From Marinomonas ostreistagni (lineage in GTDB: Bacteria; Pseudomonadota; Gammaproteobacteria; Pseudomonadales; Marinomonadaceae), in NCBI RefSeq assembly GCF_016461785.1, contig NZ_JAEMUH010000001.1, forward strand, positions 124,001-188,000: a stretch of DNA of 64,000 bases, given 5' to 3'. Position numbers and translations under genes: made by a program. This document shows positions 63,684-64,000 of the stretch, piece by piece. The notes under the pieces are model-generated. The model was not told where the DNA came from and did no database searches. It saw nothing but the letters and a program-made list of their open reading frames with translations. Numbering within the stretch: position 1 is the stretch's first letter; each line of letters begins with the position of its first letter.

Positions 63684-64000
63684 GTGCAAGTAGAAGATTC
63701 AGAAGTATCCTCCATTAAATTGCCCCCATATTCCATCGAAGCCGAGCGCTCTGTCATCGGTGGTTTGATGCTAGATCCTGAGGCTTGGGAAAAGATTTCT
63801 GAGTTGGTGGTCGCTGATGATTTTTATCGCCCTGAACACAGAGCGATTTTTGCTGTAATCGCTCGACTGGCTGATGACACGGAGCCCGCAGACGTTGTCA
63901 CCATCAGTGAGCGTTTAGATAAGCGCGGTGAGTTAGAAGAGATTGGCGGTATTGCCTATCTTATTGAGGTGGTGGAAGCCACACCGAGCGCCTCAAACAT
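63684..64000 (+). CDS. dnaB: Replicative DNA helicase DnaB, 3' partial
   Basis: The first 105 codons of a DnaB helicase, cut by the window edge. It opens at a GTG (63684). The N-terminal domain is clear: LPPYSIEAERSVIGGLMLD near residue 13, followed by DDFYRPEHRAIFAVIARL and the TISERLDKRGELEEIGG block. The rplI-dnaB order is standard in gammaproteobacteria. The ATPase domain is outside the window. The terminator at 63558 suggests its own promoter. Confidence 0.93.
   Translation, partial: MQVEDSEVSSIKLPPYSIEAERSVIGGLMLDPEAWEKISELVVADDFYRPEHRAIFAVIARLADDTEPADVVTISERLDKRGELEEIGGIAYLIEVVEATPSASN

Overview
This window looks like a chromosomal segment of a marine gammaproteobacterium of the Oceanospirillaceae/Marinomonas type. 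This is an inference from gene content: choline uptake with BetI, a FabY-type ketoacyl synthase, short LPS core genes, a CpxAR/CpxP set, and the rpsF-rpsR-(membrane protein)-rplI-dnaB order. I could not run a search to confirm the taxon. Coding density is high and genes lie on both strands in short operons. I saw no tRNA, rRNA, CRISPR, prophage or intact insertion sequence.

Layout. 1-7.8 kb: a 5'-truncated GGDEF/EAL protein, then housekeeping and accessory singletons (pirin, AEC permease, Gfo/Idh oxidoreductase with a His-rich tail, YceH, sterol-desaturase-like protein, MalY/PatB-type lyase). 8.1-11.9 kb: betI-choXWV, choline sensing and ABC uptake, without betBA. 12-15.5 kb: HutD/Ves protein, cpxA-cpxR, and a divergent CpxP/Spy-like gene with a textbook CpxR box between them. 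15.7-26 kb: MFS permease, galU, suhB (metal ligands lost), trmJ, gnd, pckA, TatD-like nuclease, a degenerate RmlD-like protein and membrane proteins. 26.8-40 kb: YceI, LysR, fabY, Bax-like protein, glutathionyl-hydroquinone reductase, a diguanylate cyclase, a candidate small RNA, TetR-LysE pair, a Lon protease away from the usual clp neighbourhood, MATE pump, TlyA. 40.3-54 kb: sulfurtransferase, ugd and a lipopolysaccharide inner-core locus. Heptose synthesis (hldE, hldD), transfer (waaF, a GT9, WaaE-like GT2 and others), Kdo transfer (waaA) and lipid A-core export (msbA) sit together.

54.0-55.9 kb is an AT-rich island with two orphan membrane-protein genes, each preceded by a copy of the same degenerate repeat. 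It is the most accessory-looking stretch. 55.9-59.4 kb is a TPP-riboswitch-controlled thiamine transporter operon (thiBPQ), followed by two convergent DMT permeases and the ribosomal-protein operon rpsF-rpsR-rplI leading into dnaB, which is cut by the window end.

No wholly new multi-gene system is evident. The most interesting leads are the pseudoenzyme-like SuhB, the structured intergenic transcript candidate near 33.85-34.04 kb, the repeat-linked orphan genes at 54-55.8 kb, and the THI5-type periplasmic domain fused to GGDEF-EAL at the left edge.
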